NCBI RefSeq assembly: GCF_026000435.1
Contig: NZ_AP026763.1
Span: forward strand, 2,604,001-2,668,000
DNA length: 64,000 nucleotides
Origin: Vibrio sp. STUT-A11
GTDB lineage: Bacteria > Pseudomonadota > Gammaproteobacteria > Enterobacterales > Vibrionaceae
Direction of reading: 5' to 3'
The notes under the pieces were generated by a model. The model made no database searches, had not been told where the DNA came from, and saw nothing but the letters and a program-made list of their open reading frames with translations. Shown here piece by piece: positions 8,166 to 17,701 of this stretch; position 1 is the stretch's first letter; each line of letters starts with the position of its first letter. The position numbers were made by a program, and so were the translations under genes.

Positions 8166-10031
8166 ATGACTCTTGATATTTCAAAATACCCGACACTGGC
8201 GTTAGCAAATACACCGGAAGAATTGCGTCTTCTTCCGAAAGAAACATTACCAACTTTGTGTGATGAGCTGCGAACGTATCTGCTAAATTCAGTGAGCCAA
8301 TCAAGCGGACACTTAGCGTCTGGCTTAGGCACAGTAGAGCTCACCGTTGCCCTGCATTATGTATATAACACACCAGTAGACCAGTTAATCTGGGATGTTG
8401 GTCATCAGGCTTACCCACATAAAATCCTGACCGGACGTCGTGACAAAATGCCGACCATCCGCCAAAAAGGTGGGCTTCACCCATTCCCTTGGCGCTCTGA
8501 GAGCGAATACGACACGCTGTCGGTAGGCCACTCTTCGACGTCTATCAGTGCTGGACTTGGTATGGCCATCAGCGCACAGAAAGAAGGCAAAGGGCGTAAG
8601 GTCGTGAGTGTTATTGGTGATGGCGCCATTACCGCGGGTATGGCTTTCGAAGCAATGAACCACGCTGGCGATGTTCATCCGGATATGCTGGTGATTCTGA
8701 ACGATAATGAGATGTCGATTTCAGAAAACGTTGGTGCACTGAATAACCACTTAGCAAAATTACTGTCTGGCAACCTGTATACGTCGATTCGCGAAGGTGG
8801 CAAGAAAGTACTTTCTGGCGTTCCACCAATCAAAGAGTTGGTTCGCCGCACGGAAGAGCACCTCAAAGGCATGGTCGTGCCAGGCACGCTATTCGAAGAG
8901 TTCGGATTTAACTACATTGGTCCGATTGATGGACACGACGTCAACGAACTGGTTCAGACACTAAAGAACATGCGTGAGCTGAAAGGCCCTCAATTCCTGC
9001 ACATCATGACCAAAAAAGGCAAAGGTTATGAACCCGCAGAGAGAGATCCAATCGGCTATCATGGCGTACCAAAGTTCGACCCGACACATGATTGCCTGCC
9101 AAAGAGCAGCGGTGGCAAGCCAACGTTCTCAAAGATCTTTGGTGACTTCCTGTGTGATATGGCTGCGCAAGATCCTAAGTTGATGGCGATTACACCAGCG
9201 ATGCGCGAAGGCTCTGGCATGGTGCGTTTCTCTAAAGAGTACCCAGATCAGTATTTCGATGTTGCGATTGCTGAGCAGCATGCAGTGACGCTCGCTACAG
9301 GTATGGCGATTGCTGGCAATAACCCAATCGTTGCCATTTACTCGACCTTCCTGCAACGTGGCTATGATCAGCTTATCCATGATATCGCGATTATGGACTT
9401 ACCAGTGATGTTCGCTATCGACCGAGCAGGTTTGGTTGGTGCTGATGGTCAGACTCACCAAGGTGCGTTTGACTTGAGCTTTATGCGCTGCATTCCAAAC
9501 ATGGTGATCATGGCACCAAGCGACGAGAATGAATGTCGCCAAATGCTTTACACGGGTCATAAGCATACGGGCCCGAGCGCAGTTCGTTACCCTCGTGGCA
9601 ACGGCATGGGTACCGACATCGAAAGTGAATTTACCGCACTTGAGATCGGTAAAGGCCGAATCGTGCGTCAAGGTGAAAAAGTCGCTATCCTGAGCTTTGG
9701 TACCTTCCTGGAGAATGCGTTAGAAGCCGCTGGAAACCTTAATGCAACGGTTGCCGATATGCGCTTTGTGAAGCCACTAGATGAAACGTTGATTCGTCAG
9801 CTAGCGAGTGAACACGATGTGATCGTGACGCTAGAAGAGAATGCGATTGCTGGTGGTGCAGGTGCAGGCGTTCTTGAGTTCATGATGAAAGAAAAAATCA
9901 TCAAGCCAGTACTCAACCTTGGCTTACCTGATAAGTTTGTCCCTCAAGGTACTCAGGAAGAGCTACATGAAGAGCTTGGTCTGGATGCGAAAGGGATTGA
10001 ACAATCGATCACTGACTATCTGGTGAAGTAA
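8166..10031 (+). CDS. dxs: 1-deoxy-D-xylulose-5-phosphate synthase
   Basis: A 621-residue thiamine-diphosphate enzyme that makes DXP from pyruvate and glyceraldehyde 3-phosphate, the entry step of the MEP isoprenoid pathway. The ThDP-binding motif starts at GDGAITAGM and runs to LNDNEMSIS, followed by transketolase-like pyrimidine-binding and C-terminal domains. The active-site Glu lies in the segment beginning DVAIAEQHAV. The length equals that of E. coli Dxs to within one residue. It begins 20 bp behind ispA and is followed by a terminator. Confidence 0.97.
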   Translation: MTLDISKYPTLALANTPEELRLLPKETLPTLCDELRTYLLNSVSQSSGHLASGLGTVELTVALHYVYNTPVDQLIWDVGHQAYPHKILTGRRDKMPTIRQKGGLHPFPWRSESEYDTLSVGHSSTSISAGLGMAISAQKEGKGRKVVSVIGDGAITAGMAFEAMNHAGDVHPDMLVILNDNEMSISENVGALNNHLAKLLSGNLYTSIREGGKKVLSGVPPIKELVRRTEEHLKGMVVPGTLFEEFGFNYIGPIDGHDVNELVQTLKNMRELKGPQFLHIMTKKGKGYEPAERDPIGYHGVPKFDPTHDCLPKSSGGKPTFSKIFGDFLCDMAAQDPKLMAITPAMREGSGMVRFSKEYPDQYFDVAIAEQHAVTLATGMAIAGNNPIVAIYSTFLQRGYDQLIHDIAIMDLPVMFAIDRAGLVGADGQTHQGAFDLSFMRCIPNMVIMAPSDENECRQMLYTGHKHTGPSAVRYPRGNGMGTDIESEFTALEIGKGRIVRQGEKVAILSFGTFLENALEAAGNLNATVADMRFVKPLDETLIRQLASEHDVIVTLEENAIAGGAGAGVLEFMMKEKIIKPVLNLGLPDKFVPQGTQEELHEELGLDAKGIEQSITDYLVK

Positions 10032-10060
10032 TCTTCACTGAAGATAACTTATTGATACTA

Positions 10061-10089
10061 AAAAGGGATGCATGATGGCATCCCTTTTT
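10061..10089 (+). terminator. Terminator of xseB-ispA-dxs
   Basis: AAAAGGGATGC and GCATCCCTTTTT pair around ATGATG. The T-run follows on the plus strand, and the structure lies between convergent dxs and pgpA. Confidence 0.9.
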
Positions 10090-10117
10090 ATTTTGCTCAG
10101 ATTTAGTTTAAAGCTTA

Positions 10118-10624
10118 TTAGTTCATCCAACCTGCGTAGTGAGCGACTAAAAACAGAACAATCCCCGCCATAATGCCCGCCACAATGTCATCGATCATGA
10201 TGCCTAAACCACCATGCACTCGCTTATCAAGCCAGCCGATAGGCCAAGGTTTTACCATATCGAAGAAGCGGAACAAAACAAACCCCGTCAGCAACCACTT
10301 CCATTCGGTTACCGGGATATTAAGTGCCGGCATAATACTCATCGTAATCCAAAATCCAGCGAACTCATCCCAGACGATCGAACCATGATCGTGAACTTTC
10401 ATGTCATCAGAGGTCACCTGACAGATTTTCACGCCAATTACGCATGATATGAGCACTACGATGACATAAGCAGAAAACGGCAGCTGAGCTAACAACAAAA
10501 AGAAGGGTACCGCAGCTAATGTGCCCATGGTTCCCGGAACAACAGGCGACAAACCGCTACCAAACCCTGTTGCCAATAAATGCCACGGATTCTTTAACGA
10601 AATAAGAGAAAGAGGGTTGGTCAT
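10118..10624 (-). CDS. pgpA: Phosphatidylglycerophosphatase A
   Basis: A 168-residue inner-membrane phosphatase that removes phosphate from phosphatidylglycerol phosphate. The N-terminal FGSGLSPVVPGTMGTLAAVP stretch, VWDEFAGFW and DDIVAGIMAG carry the family's conserved acidic residues. Three to four membrane helices are visible. It follows thiL by 40 bp, as in E. coli, and ends the nrdR-rib-nusB-thiL-pgpA run. Confidence 0.95.
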   Translation of the reverse strand: MTNPLSLISLKNPWHLLATGFGSGLSPVVPGTMGTLAAVPFFLLLAQLPFSAYVIVVLISCVIGVKICQVTSDDMKVHDHGSIVWDEFAGFWITMSIMPALNIPVTEWKWLLTGFVLFRFFDMVKPWPIGWLDKRVHGGLGIMIDDIVAGIMAGIVLFLVAHYAGWMN

Positions 10625-10664
10625 ATTCTTAAACCTATAACTGCTAATTTAGTGTCTATCTTGG

Positions 10665-11630
10665 TTACTTAAAGTGGTCGAAACCGCTTAAGTCCCAGTC
10701 AAGAGGTTGATTGTTGTCGTGAAGCTCAAACGTACCCTTCGGTCGAATCTGACCAATACATGTCACTTTACAGCCAATATGAGACAAGGCGCTTTGCAAT
10801 GAGCCATGGTTTTGTTCTGATACGGTAAAACACAACTCGTATTCTTCACCACTCGATAAAGCATACTGCTGTGCGCTGACCTTATCATCTAAAAACTGCG
10901 CCAAGTCCGAAGATATAGGCAATTGAGAGACATCGATACTGACACCGACCTGTGACCGCTTCAGTATGTGCTTGATATCGGATATCAAGCCATCGGAGAT
11001 ATCGATAGCAGAAGATGCAAGACCGACCAGAGCTTGTCCCGCTAATACACGTGGCGTACTCAAGTAATGCGCTTTTTCCAAACTCTCCGCACCTACGCGA
11101 GTACGAAGAGAGTCGTCTAAGATAACATCCAGTCCAGCTTTCGCATCGCCAAGACAGCCTGTTACATAAACCCAGTCACCGACTTTCGCCCCCGAACGAG
11201 TTAACGCTTTTCCTTGCGGGACAAATCCCTGCACTGTCAATGTTAAACTCAAAGGCCCTTTGGTAGTATCCCCGCCGATAAGTTGAATACCAAAATAATC
11301 AGCAAGTTCAAAGAAGGCATCACAGAAAGGCGCAAGCCACTGTTCATCAGGTTCCGGCATCGTTAACGCAAAACTCACCCACGCAGGCGTTGCGCCCATC
11401 GCGGCTAAGTCGCTGATGTTGGAGGCGAGTGCTTTGTGCGCGACCCAAGCAGGGCTCGCATCAGGAAGAAAGTGTGTCCCCGCAACTAAGGTATCGGTGC
11501 TGATCGCAATATGTACATTATCTGGTGCTTTGACCAGTGCACAATCATCCCCTGCAGCAAGGTGAACATCTTTTCGTTGGTTTTGACGACCAACAAAGTA
11601 CTTGTCTATTAAGCTAAATTCACCAGACAT
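10665..11630 (-). CDS. thiL: Thiamine-monophosphate kinase
   Basis: A 321-residue PurM-like kinase that phosphorylates thiamine monophosphate to thiamine diphosphate. The N-terminal GEFSLIDKYF, the metal-binding AAGDDCAL and STDTLVAGTHF, and the glycine-rich LIGGDTTKGPL are the standard motifs. ISDGLISDIKH lies in the second half. It is downstream of nusB as in E. coli, but here a palindromic terminator-like hairpin lies in the gap, so part of the transcript may stop before thiL. Confidence 0.95.
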   Translation of the reverse strand: MSGEFSLIDKYFVGRQNQRKDVHLAAGDDCALVKAPDNVHIAISTDTLVAGTHFLPDASPAWVAHKALASNISDLAAMGATPAWVSFALTMPEPDEQWLAPFCDAFFELADYFGIQLIGGDTTKGPLSLTLTVQGFVPQGKALTRSGAKVGDWVYVTGCLGDAKAGLDVILDDSLRTRVGAESLEKAHYLSTPRVLAGQALVGLASSAIDISDGLISDIKHILKRSQVGVSIDVSQLPISSDLAQFLDDKVSAQQYALSSGEEYELCFTVSEQNHGSLQSALSHIGCKVTCIGQIRPKGTFELHDNNQPLDWDLSGFDHFK

Positions 11631-11665
11631 AATTTTTTTCTTTTTATATAAAAGCTTTTGATATA

Positions 11666-11693
11666 AAAAAGGTCAGCATATGCTGACCTTTTT
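11666..11693. terminator. Palindromic hairpin between nusB and thiL
   Basis: AAAAAGGTCAGCATATGCTGACCTTTTT is a perfect 28-bp palindrome, written here in two halves: AAAAAGGTCAGCAT and ATGCTGACCTTTTT. It has a T-run on either strand. It lies inside an otherwise co-directional run, so it may attenuate rather than fully stop transcription. Confidence 0.75.
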
Positions 11694-11706
11694 ACTCAAG
11701 AAATCG

Positions 11707-12174
11707 TTATTTCTTACGTACGTGAGGTGCTGCTTTATCCAGCACGCCATTGACAAATTTGTGACTGTCTTCCGCAGCGAACACTTTTGCAAGTTCAATC
11801 GCTTCGTTGATCACGACTTTGTAAGGCACATCTTCGCGACGAGTCATCTCGTACATAGCAAGGCGAAGAAGAGCAAGTTCCATCATATCCAGATCCTGCA
11901 TTGGACGTGAAATGTATGGACGAATTTTACTATCTAGCTCAGCGTGGCTAAGTACAACACCGCCTAGTAGTTCACGAAAGTACTCTACGTCAGTTTCTGG
12001 CGCAGCTAGAGCTGGCTCTGATGCATGAAGTTCTTCTTCATCGTATTTGTCACCAGACAAAAACTGTTCTTCAATCTTGGCAACATTCTCTTTAGTAATT
12101 TGCCATGAGTAGATCGCTTGTAGAGCGAATTGACGTGCATTACGACGTGCGGCTGGTTTCACACTGGCCCCCAT
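11707..12174 (-). CDS. nusB: Transcription antitermination factor NusB
   Basis: A 155-residue all-helical RNA-binding protein. With NusE (S10) it binds boxA RNA and promotes antitermination in rRNA operons. The Arg-rich N-terminus ARRNARQFALQAIYSWQ and the C-terminal motif VVINEAIELAKVFAAEDSHK are diagnostic. Its ATG shares one base with the ribH stop (TAATG), which indicates coupling. Confidence 0.96.
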   Translation of the reverse strand: MGASVKPAARRNARQFALQAIYSWQITKENVAKIEEQFLSGDKYDEEELHASEPALAAPETDVEYFRELLGGVVLSHAELDSKIRPYISRPMQDLDMMELALLRLAMYEMTRREDVPYKVVINEAIELAKVFAAEDSHKFVNGVLDKAAPHVRKK

Positions 12175-12644
12175 TAGGAATCAATTTCAGATAGTACATT
12201 AATCATTTCAAGTGCGCTTAGTGCAGCCTCTGCACCTTTATTACCAGCCTTGGTTCCTGCGCGTTCAATCGCTTGATCGATAGTATCAACAGTCAAAACA
12301 CCAAATGCGACTGGAATACTGTATTCCATAGACACTTGTGCCAGACCTTTGTTCATTTCACTACAAACATAGTCAAAGTGAGGCGTTCCACCGCGAATAA
12401 CTGACCCTAAAGATACGATAGCGTCGAATTTACCGGTTTTAGCAACACGTTGAGCGACTAGAGGTAGTTCTACGGCACCTGGACAACGAACAACGGTAAT
12501 GTTGTCATCGCTTACTTGCCCGTGACGCTTTAGTGTATCGATCGCACCAGAAAGTAGGCTTTCGTTAATAAAACTGTTGAAACGAGAAATAACGATAGCA
12601 ATTTTTGCATTTGGCGCTGGGAAGCCACCCTCGATCACTTTCAT
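12174..12644 (-). CDS. ribH: 6,7-dimethyl-8-ribityllumazine synthase
   Basis: A 156-residue enzyme that joins the pyrimidine intermediate with dihydroxybutanone phosphate, the penultimate step of riboflavin synthesis. The start MKVIEGGFPAPNAKIAIVIS follows AAGGA by about 7 nt; the open frame extends upstream but without homology. The VRCPGAVELPL and GSVIRGGTPHFDYVC segments form the active site, with the catalytic His in the second. The protein is expected to assemble as a capsid-like or pentameric oligomer. Confidence 0.96.
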   Translation of the reverse strand: MKVIEGGFPAPNAKIAIVISRFNSFINESLLSGAIDTLKRHGQVSDDNITVVRCPGAVELPLVAQRVAKTGKFDAIVSLGSVIRGGTPHFDYVCSEMNKGLAQVSMEYSIPVAFGVLTVDTIDQAIERAGTKAGNKGAEAALSALEMINVLSEIDS

Positions 12645-12813
12645 AAGCTTTCCTTTAACTCTATTTTTAAGTGAAATATGTTCATCAAGTGAGAATCGCC
12701 GGATTCTAGCACAACTTTGTGAGCAATATCTAATGGAAATTGGTTGGGAGTACCGAGTTACTGGTCTGGAACAACATAACACTATTCAAGACCAGCAACT
12801 TATCGTTCAGTCG

Positions 12814-13923
12814 TTACTCGCAGACGTATTCAACGACGTTCAGGCCAAAACCGCCTAACGCATGGTATTTTTTATTGCTTGACGAAAGCAGACGCATATC
12901 GTGAATACCTAAGTCAGCCAGAATTTGTGAGCCTACACCCACACGACGCGAAGTACCTTGTTTCTTCGCTAGCGTCGGTGCTTCACCTTTGTCTTGCGCT
13001 TCAAACATCTTTACGCGATGAATAAGCAGTTCACTTGAGTCCTCATGCCCCAGCACAACCAAAACACCACCCTCTTCGCCAATGCGTTTCATCGCCTTGT
13101 CCAGGGTCCAGCTGCGCTCAGCATTACGGTCACTGCGCAATAAGTCCGTAAACACATCTTGCAGATGTACGCGAACTAACGGAGCTTTATCTTTCCAGTC
13201 ACCCTTACACATGGCGTAATGAACTTGGTTATCTATCGTGTCTTTGAAAGTGACCAGCTTAAACTCACCAAACTCGGTCGGCAGCTTACATTCAGCAACA
13301 CGTTCAATGGTCGTCTCTGTGTTATTGCGGTATTCGATTAGGTCAGCGATCGTGCCCAGTTTAATGCCGTGTTTTTCACAGAATATTTCAAGATCTGGTC
13401 GACGCGCCATGGTGCCGTCATCGTTTAGAATCTCTACAATGACAGAAGCAGGTTCCAGACCAGCAAGACGAGCTAAGTCACAGCCAGCCTCTGTGTGGCC
13501 AGCACGCGTTAACACGCCACCATCTTGAGCCGCTAGTGGGAAGATATGACCTGGTTGAACTAAGTCTGCAGCTTTCGCGTTAGGCGCAACAGCCGCTTGA
13601 ACAGTGCGCGCTCGATCCGCAGCCGAGATACCAGTCGTTACCCCTTCTGCCGCTTCGATAGAAACCGTAAAGTTTGTCGTGTATTGCGCATTGTTATCTT
13701 GCACCATTGGTGGCAAACCTAGACTAGAGCAACGCTCCTTGGTCATTGTAAGACAAATCAAGCCACGTCCATGAGTAGCCATAAAGTTGATCGCTTCCGG
13801 CGTGATATGCTCGGCAGCCATGATCAAATCACCCTCATTCTCGCGGTCTTCGTCATCCATTAAGACAACCATTTTACCTGCGCGAATATCATCAATAATT
13901 TCTTCTGGTGTACTGATTGGCAT
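12814..13923 (-). CDS. ribB: RibBX: DHBP synthase with degenerate GTP cyclohydrolase II-like domain
   Basis: A 369-residue two-domain protein. Residues 1 to about 200 are 3,4-dihydroxy-2-butanone-4-phosphate synthase with an intact site (DDEDRENEGD, HGRGLICL, RAGHTEAG). The rest aligns with GTP cyclohydrolase II (VAECKLPTEFGEF..., ending NVVEYV), but the zinc cysteines after RVH and in RCDCG are absent, and the HRQEGRNIGL catalytic loop is replaced by GHEDSSELLIHRVKMFEAQ. So the second half cannot be a normal RibA. This hybrid is known from Vibrio and Shewanella as RibBX, and a separate ribA is expected elsewhere. It lies within the rib cluster. Confidence 0.9.
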   Translation of the reverse strand: MPISTPEEIIDDIRAGKMVVLMDDEDRENEGDLIMAAEHITPEAINFMATHGRGLICLTMTKERCSSLGLPPMVQDNNAQYTTNFTVSIEAAEGVTTGISAADRARTVQAAVAPNAKAADLVQPGHIFPLAAQDGGVLTRAGHTEAGCDLARLAGLEPASVIVEILNDDGTMARRPDLEIFCEKHGIKLGTIADLIEYRNNTETTIERVAECKLPTEFGEFKLVTFKDTIDNQVHYAMCKGDWKDKAPLVRVHLQDVFTDLLRSDRNAERSWTLDKAMKRIGEEGGVLVVLGHEDSSELLIHRVKMFEAQDKGEAPTLAKKQGTSRRVGVGSQILADLGIHDMRLLSSSNKKYHALGGFGLNVVEYVCE

Positions 13924-14061
13924 ATTCTGTTTCCCGTTATTCTAAAATTTATTTTTGCGGCAACAATGTGTTGGAACTTGATTACAAGCAGACTTGCGGC
14001 AATAGTTTGAGCTTTGTCGGCGGTAAGTCAATTGCCCAGCGGGCGTTCTGTGAATACAGTC

Positions 14062-14715
14062 CTAGGCAAATCCGTTCTGCTGCAAGAAATCCATCGTAAT
14101 ACGTGACTCTTGCTTCTCTTCTTGCTGCCCCTGAAGTAATCGCTCCATATAACGAGCTAATACATCTACTTCTAAGTTAACTTTGCGACCGACCTGAAAT
14201 TGATCAATCGTGGTTTCTTCACTCGTGTGAGGAACAATCGTTAACTTGAATGCATTTTTACGTAAGTCATTGACCGTCAGGCTAATACCATCGACGGTGA
14301 TTGAGCCTTTTCCTGCGACATATTTGCTAATCTCAGCAGGCATCGCTACCCAAAACTCTATTGCTCGACCAACTTGATTACGTTCAACAATTTCGCCAAC
14401 ACCGTCAACATGACCAGACACGATATGTCCACCAAAGCGCGTGGTGGGCAACATGGCTTTTTCTAGATTAACCTTGTCACCGACTTGATATTGTGCAAAA
14501 CCCGTCATTTTCAGTGTCTCTAACGACAGATCCGCACGGTAATAATTGCTGCCAAAATCAATAACCGTCAAGCAAACGCCATTAGTCGCAATACTATCGC
14601 CCAACTTAACGTCAGACATATCTAAATTACCCGTTTCAACCGTTACGGTGATGTCTTCGCCTTTCGGCGTAATCGCAGTAAGTTTTCCTACTGCTTCTAC
14701 AATGCCTGTAAACAT
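14062..14715 (-). CDS. ribE: Riboflavin synthase alpha subunit
   Basis: A 217-residue protein made of two similar lumazine-binding domains (about 1-97 and 98-200), each with an MFTGIVEAVG-like or GHVDGVGEI opening. It performs the dismutation of 6,7-dimethyl-8-ribityllumazine to riboflavin. GVCLTV in the first domain and GISLTVND in the second are the repeated motifs. It starts 17 bp behind ribD. The gene is called ribC in some E. coli literature. Confidence 0.96.
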   Translation of the reverse strand: MFTGIVEAVGKLTAITPKGEDITVTVETGNLDMSDVKLGDSIATNGVCLTVIDFGSNYYRADLSLETLKMTGFAQYQVGDKVNLEKAMLPTTRFGGHIVSGHVDGVGEIVERNQVGRAIEFWVAMPAEISKYVAGKGSITVDGISLTVNDLRKNAFKLTIVPHTSEETTIDQFQVGRKVNLEVDVLARYMERLLQGQQEEKQESRITMDFLQQNGFA

Positions 14716-14732
14716 AATTGCTTCTTTTCTAT

Positions 14733-15851
14733 CTATTTTCGTATCAGCGTTGCGGTAATTCGAATATCTACCCCAACCATACGAGCATCGGTTATGTTCA
14801 GATCGATAACGTGATCCATTGACGTTAAACCCAGCGCCCCAATCAGCCCACGGCCATCACTGCCCATCAACTTTGGCGCGAGATAAACGATCAGTTCATC
14901 GACAAGATTAGCTTGTATGAGTGCACTCGCGAGCGTCGCACCTGCTTCAACCCATAAGTGATGAACTTGATGATCATTCGCGACGGCTTGCAAAGTCGCG
15001 GCAAGGTCAATCTGGCCAGCTTCATTCAATTGAGGAACGCTATCGCCATCTTTACTGACGATGATGCGCTCACCATCGGTATTAAACAACTTAAGATCAT
15101 CAGTCAACTGGCTTTGACGATCTAAAATGATGCGTACTGGCTGACGCACCGCTTCAAGTTGATACTGCTGCTGTACGGTTTGCGGCAAATCATCCCAGCG
15201 AACATTCAAGGAGGCATTATCGTCAATCACGGTTTTGCTGGTCGATAAAATCCCACCACTCATGGCACGATAACGCTGCACATCCTGACGAGCACGTGGG
15301 GAGGTGATCCACTGGCTCTGGCCATTATCAAGTGCAGTTTGGCCATCAAGGCTGGCAGCCATCTTCAATTGGACGAAAGGCATCCTCGTCTGCATAAACT
15401 TGATGAAGCCTCGATTCAACTCGAGAGCGTCGCTTTCCAATAAGCCAACCTGAACTTCAACCCCAGCATCGCGCAGCATTTGAATACCGCGACCAGCGAC
15501 TTTTGGATTCGGGTCTTGCATCGCACAGACCACTCTCGCGACCTTCGCTTTAATCAGCCCTTCAGCACAGGGAGGCGTTCGCCCATAGTGGGAACAAGGC
15601 TCGAGAGTGACGTATGCCGTCGCACCTTCCGCTTTATCCGCCGCCATTCGTAACGCATGGACTTCGGCATGTGGCTCTCCGGCACGCAGATGATAACCTT
15701 CCCCGACTATCTGTCCGTCACGAACAATGACGCAACCGACATTCGGGTTCGGGGCCGTGGTATAGATGCCACGCTTAGCGAGCCTGATAGCGCGCGACAT
15801 CATAGAAAAGTCTTGAGAGGAGAAGGCAGGTTGAGGCGTGTGTTGTTCCAT
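14733..15851 (-). CDS. ribD: Riboflavin deaminase/reductase RibD
   Basis: A 372-residue bifunctional enzyme catalysing the second and third steps of riboflavin synthesis. The N-terminal cytidine-deaminase-like domain (about 1-150) has the zinc motif PHAEVHAL and PCSHYGRTPPC. The C-terminal part (about 155-370) is the reductase, with KMAASLDGQTA at its start and WVEAGATLASAL near the end. It begins 5 bp after the nrdR stop, so nrdR-ribD-ribE form a tight group as in many gammaproteobacteria. Confidence 0.96.
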   Translation of the reverse strand: MEQHTPQPAFSSQDFSMMSRAIRLAKRGIYTTAPNPNVGCVIVRDGQIVGEGYHLRAGEPHAEVHALRMAADKAEGATAYVTLEPCSHYGRTPPCAEGLIKAKVARVVCAMQDPNPKVAGRGIQMLRDAGVEVQVGLLESDALELNRGFIKFMQTRMPFVQLKMAASLDGQTALDNGQSQWITSPRARQDVQRYRAMSGGILSTSKTVIDDNASLNVRWDDLPQTVQQQYQLEAVRQPVRIILDRQSQLTDDLKLFNTDGERIIVSKDGDSVPQLNEAGQIDLAATLQAVANDHQVHHLWVEAGATLASALIQANLVDELIVYLAPKLMGSDGRGLIGALGLTSMDHVIDLNITDARMVGVDIRITATLIRK

Positions 15852-15856
15852 GTTTA

Positions 15857-16306
15857 TCAGTCTTCCAGGCGGGCAATCTCTTCGCCAAATTCGCGAATAT
15901 CTTCGAAACTGCGATAAACCGACGCAAAACGGATGTAAGCGACTTTGTCCAGTTCTTTCAGTTGATCCATGACCAAGTTACCAATCATCTCACTTGGTAC
16001 TTCACGCTCACCCGTCGCGCGTAACTGAGATTTAATCATACTGATCGCCAGCTCTATTGCATCGGCACTGACAGGGCGTTTTTCTAAGGCACGCTGAATA
16101 CCACCGACCATTTTATCTTCGTCAAACGGTTCGCGGTTGCCATTGGATTTAATCACCTTAGGCATCACCAGTTCAGCGGTTTCAAACGTCGTAAAGCGTT
16201 CACTACAGGCCAGACACTGGCGTCGACGGCGAACCTGATGGCCATCTGCAACCAAGCGAGAATCAATAACTTTTGTTTCGTTTTCCGAACAAAAAGGACA
16301 ATGCAT
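15857..16306 (-). CDS. nrdR: Transcriptional repressor NrdR
   Basis: A 149-residue regulator with an N-terminal zinc ribbon (MHCPFC at the start, CLAC at about 31-34) and an ATP-cone domain that senses ATP/dATP. It represses ribonucleotide reductase genes. The ATG at 16306 lies directly behind GGAGGTGAT; five additional upstream codons are possible but not conserved. It leads the rib gene run. Confidence 0.96.
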   Translation of the reverse strand: MHCPFCSENETKVIDSRLVADGHQVRRRRQCLACSERFTTFETAELVMPKVIKSNGNREPFDEDKMVGGIQRALEKRPVSADAIELAISMIKSQLRATGEREVPSEMIGNLVMDQLKELDKVAYIRFASVYRSFEDIREFGEEIARLED

Positions 16307-16384
16307 ATCACCTCCAATCAAAGCGCTCTTAAGTTTGTTCCAAGAGCCAAACTAGTGTAGCGGAATTGGTATGTGAGAGAAAAC

Positions 16385-16410
16385 AAAAAGGGGCTCAATA
16401 GCCCCTTTTT
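16385..16410 (-). terminator. Terminator of proBA
   Basis: AAAAAGGGGC and GCCCCTTTTT form a perfect 10-bp stem around a 6-nt loop, 24 bp after the proA stop. The T-run works in both directions. Confidence 0.9.
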
Positions 16411-16433
16411 CAATCAAACTCGAGTGGAATATG

Positions 16434-17684
16434 TTAACTGCGTACTAAGTAGTTGGCTTTCCCTACCCATTTGTAGCTGGTCAGCTCTTCTAAACCCATT
16501 GGACCACGCGCATGAAGCTTCTGAGTAGAAACAGCAACTTCAGCGCCCAAACCAAATTGTGCACCATCGGTAAAGCGTGTTGCCGCGTTAACGTATACTG
16601 CCGCAGAACCCACAGAGTTGATGAACAATTCTGCATTTTCCAAGCTGTTAGTCATGATCGCATCTGAGTGGCTGGCGTTATGTACTCGCATATGGTCAAT
16701 GGCGTCTTTTACATCATCAACGACTTTCACACCAAGCGTGTAGCTCAACCATTCTGTATCAAAATCACCTTCGCCCGCATCGCGAATTTGCTGCGCATTC
16801 GCCATCAGCGCTTTAGCTTTAGGATCAGCAACAAAAGTGACCTTCTCGTTCATGCGCTCAACTAGCAGGGCCAAAAATTCAGCCGCCACGTTTTGGTGTA
16901 CTAATAAGGTATCAAGTGAGTTACATGCCGATGGACGCTGTACCTTTGAGTTTTCAACCACATTAAGTGACTTCTCAAGATCCGCTGATTCGTCGACAAA
17001 AATATGGCTGATACCAAAACCGCCAATAATAACCGGGATAGTGCTGTTTTCTTTACACATTTTGTGTAGGCCAGCACCACCACGTGGAATGATCATATCC
17101 ACGTAGTCGTCCAATTTTAGCAACTGAGAAACAAGCTCACGATCTGGCTTTTCAATGTATTGAACGGAAGCCGCAGGCAGATTCGCTTTAGCTAATGCAG
17201 ACTGGATAACTTTGACCAGCTCCATATTAGAGAAGAAGGTCTCTTTGCCGCCACGCAAAATGCTGGCGTTTCCGGTTTTCAGACACAAGGCTGCAATATC
17301 AATCGTTACGTTCGGGCGCGCTTCGTAAATCACCCCCACCACACCAAGAGGAACTCGGCGACGAGCCAAAGACATGCCATTTTCTAGCACTTTACTGTCG
17401 ATTTCACTACCAACTGGATCACTAAGGCTGATCACGTTACGCACATCGTTAGCGATGCCAGTTAATCGCTCTTCATTCAGCAGCAGACGGTCCAGTAAGG
17501 CATCCGTCAGGCCTGCTTCGCGGCCAAGTTCGATGTCTTTTGCATTTGCTGCCAGAATAGCCGCTGAGTTTGCTTCCAGCTCATCGGCAATGATGGCCAG
17601 AGCTTGGTTTTTCTGTGATGTTGACGCTGTCGCCAATTCAAAAGCTGCATCTTTAGCAGCTTTACCCATGTTCGTTAAATCCAC
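16434..17684 (-). CDS. proA: Gamma-glutamyl phosphate reductase
   Basis: A 416-residue NADPH-dependent aldehyde-dehydrogenase-family enzyme, the second step of proline synthesis (glutamyl 5-phosphate to the semialdehyde). The catalytic Cys lies in VQRPSACNSLDTL. The cofactor region includes YEARPNVTIDIAAL and LRGGKE. The length equals that of E. coli ProA to within one residue. It lies 17 bp behind proB. Confidence 0.97.
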   Translation of the reverse strand: MDLTNMGKAAKDAAFELATASTSQKNQALAIIADELEANSAAILAANAKDIELGREAGLTDALLDRLLLNEERLTGIANDVRNVISLSDPVGSEIDSKVLENGMSLARRRVPLGVVGVIYEARPNVTIDIAALCLKTGNASILRGGKETFFSNMELVKVIQSALAKANLPAASVQYIEKPDRELVSQLLKLDDYVDMIIPRGGAGLHKMCKENSTIPVIIGGFGISHIFVDESADLEKSLNVVENSKVQRPSACNSLDTLLVHQNVAAEFLALLVERMNEKVTFVADPKAKALMANAQQIRDAGEGDFDTEWLSYTLGVKVVDDVKDAIDHMRVHNASHSDAIMTNSLENAELFINSVGSAAVYVNAATRFTDGAQFGLGAEVAVSTQKLHARGPMGLEELTSYKWVGKANYLVRS

Positions 17685-17701
17685 TGTGCTTCCCTTAATT
17701 T

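Noticed and set aside
12174..16306. FMN riboswitch in the rib cluster
   Set aside because: No stretch resembled the conserved RFN core. In vibrios the riboswitch usually precedes a separate ribB, which is outside this window.
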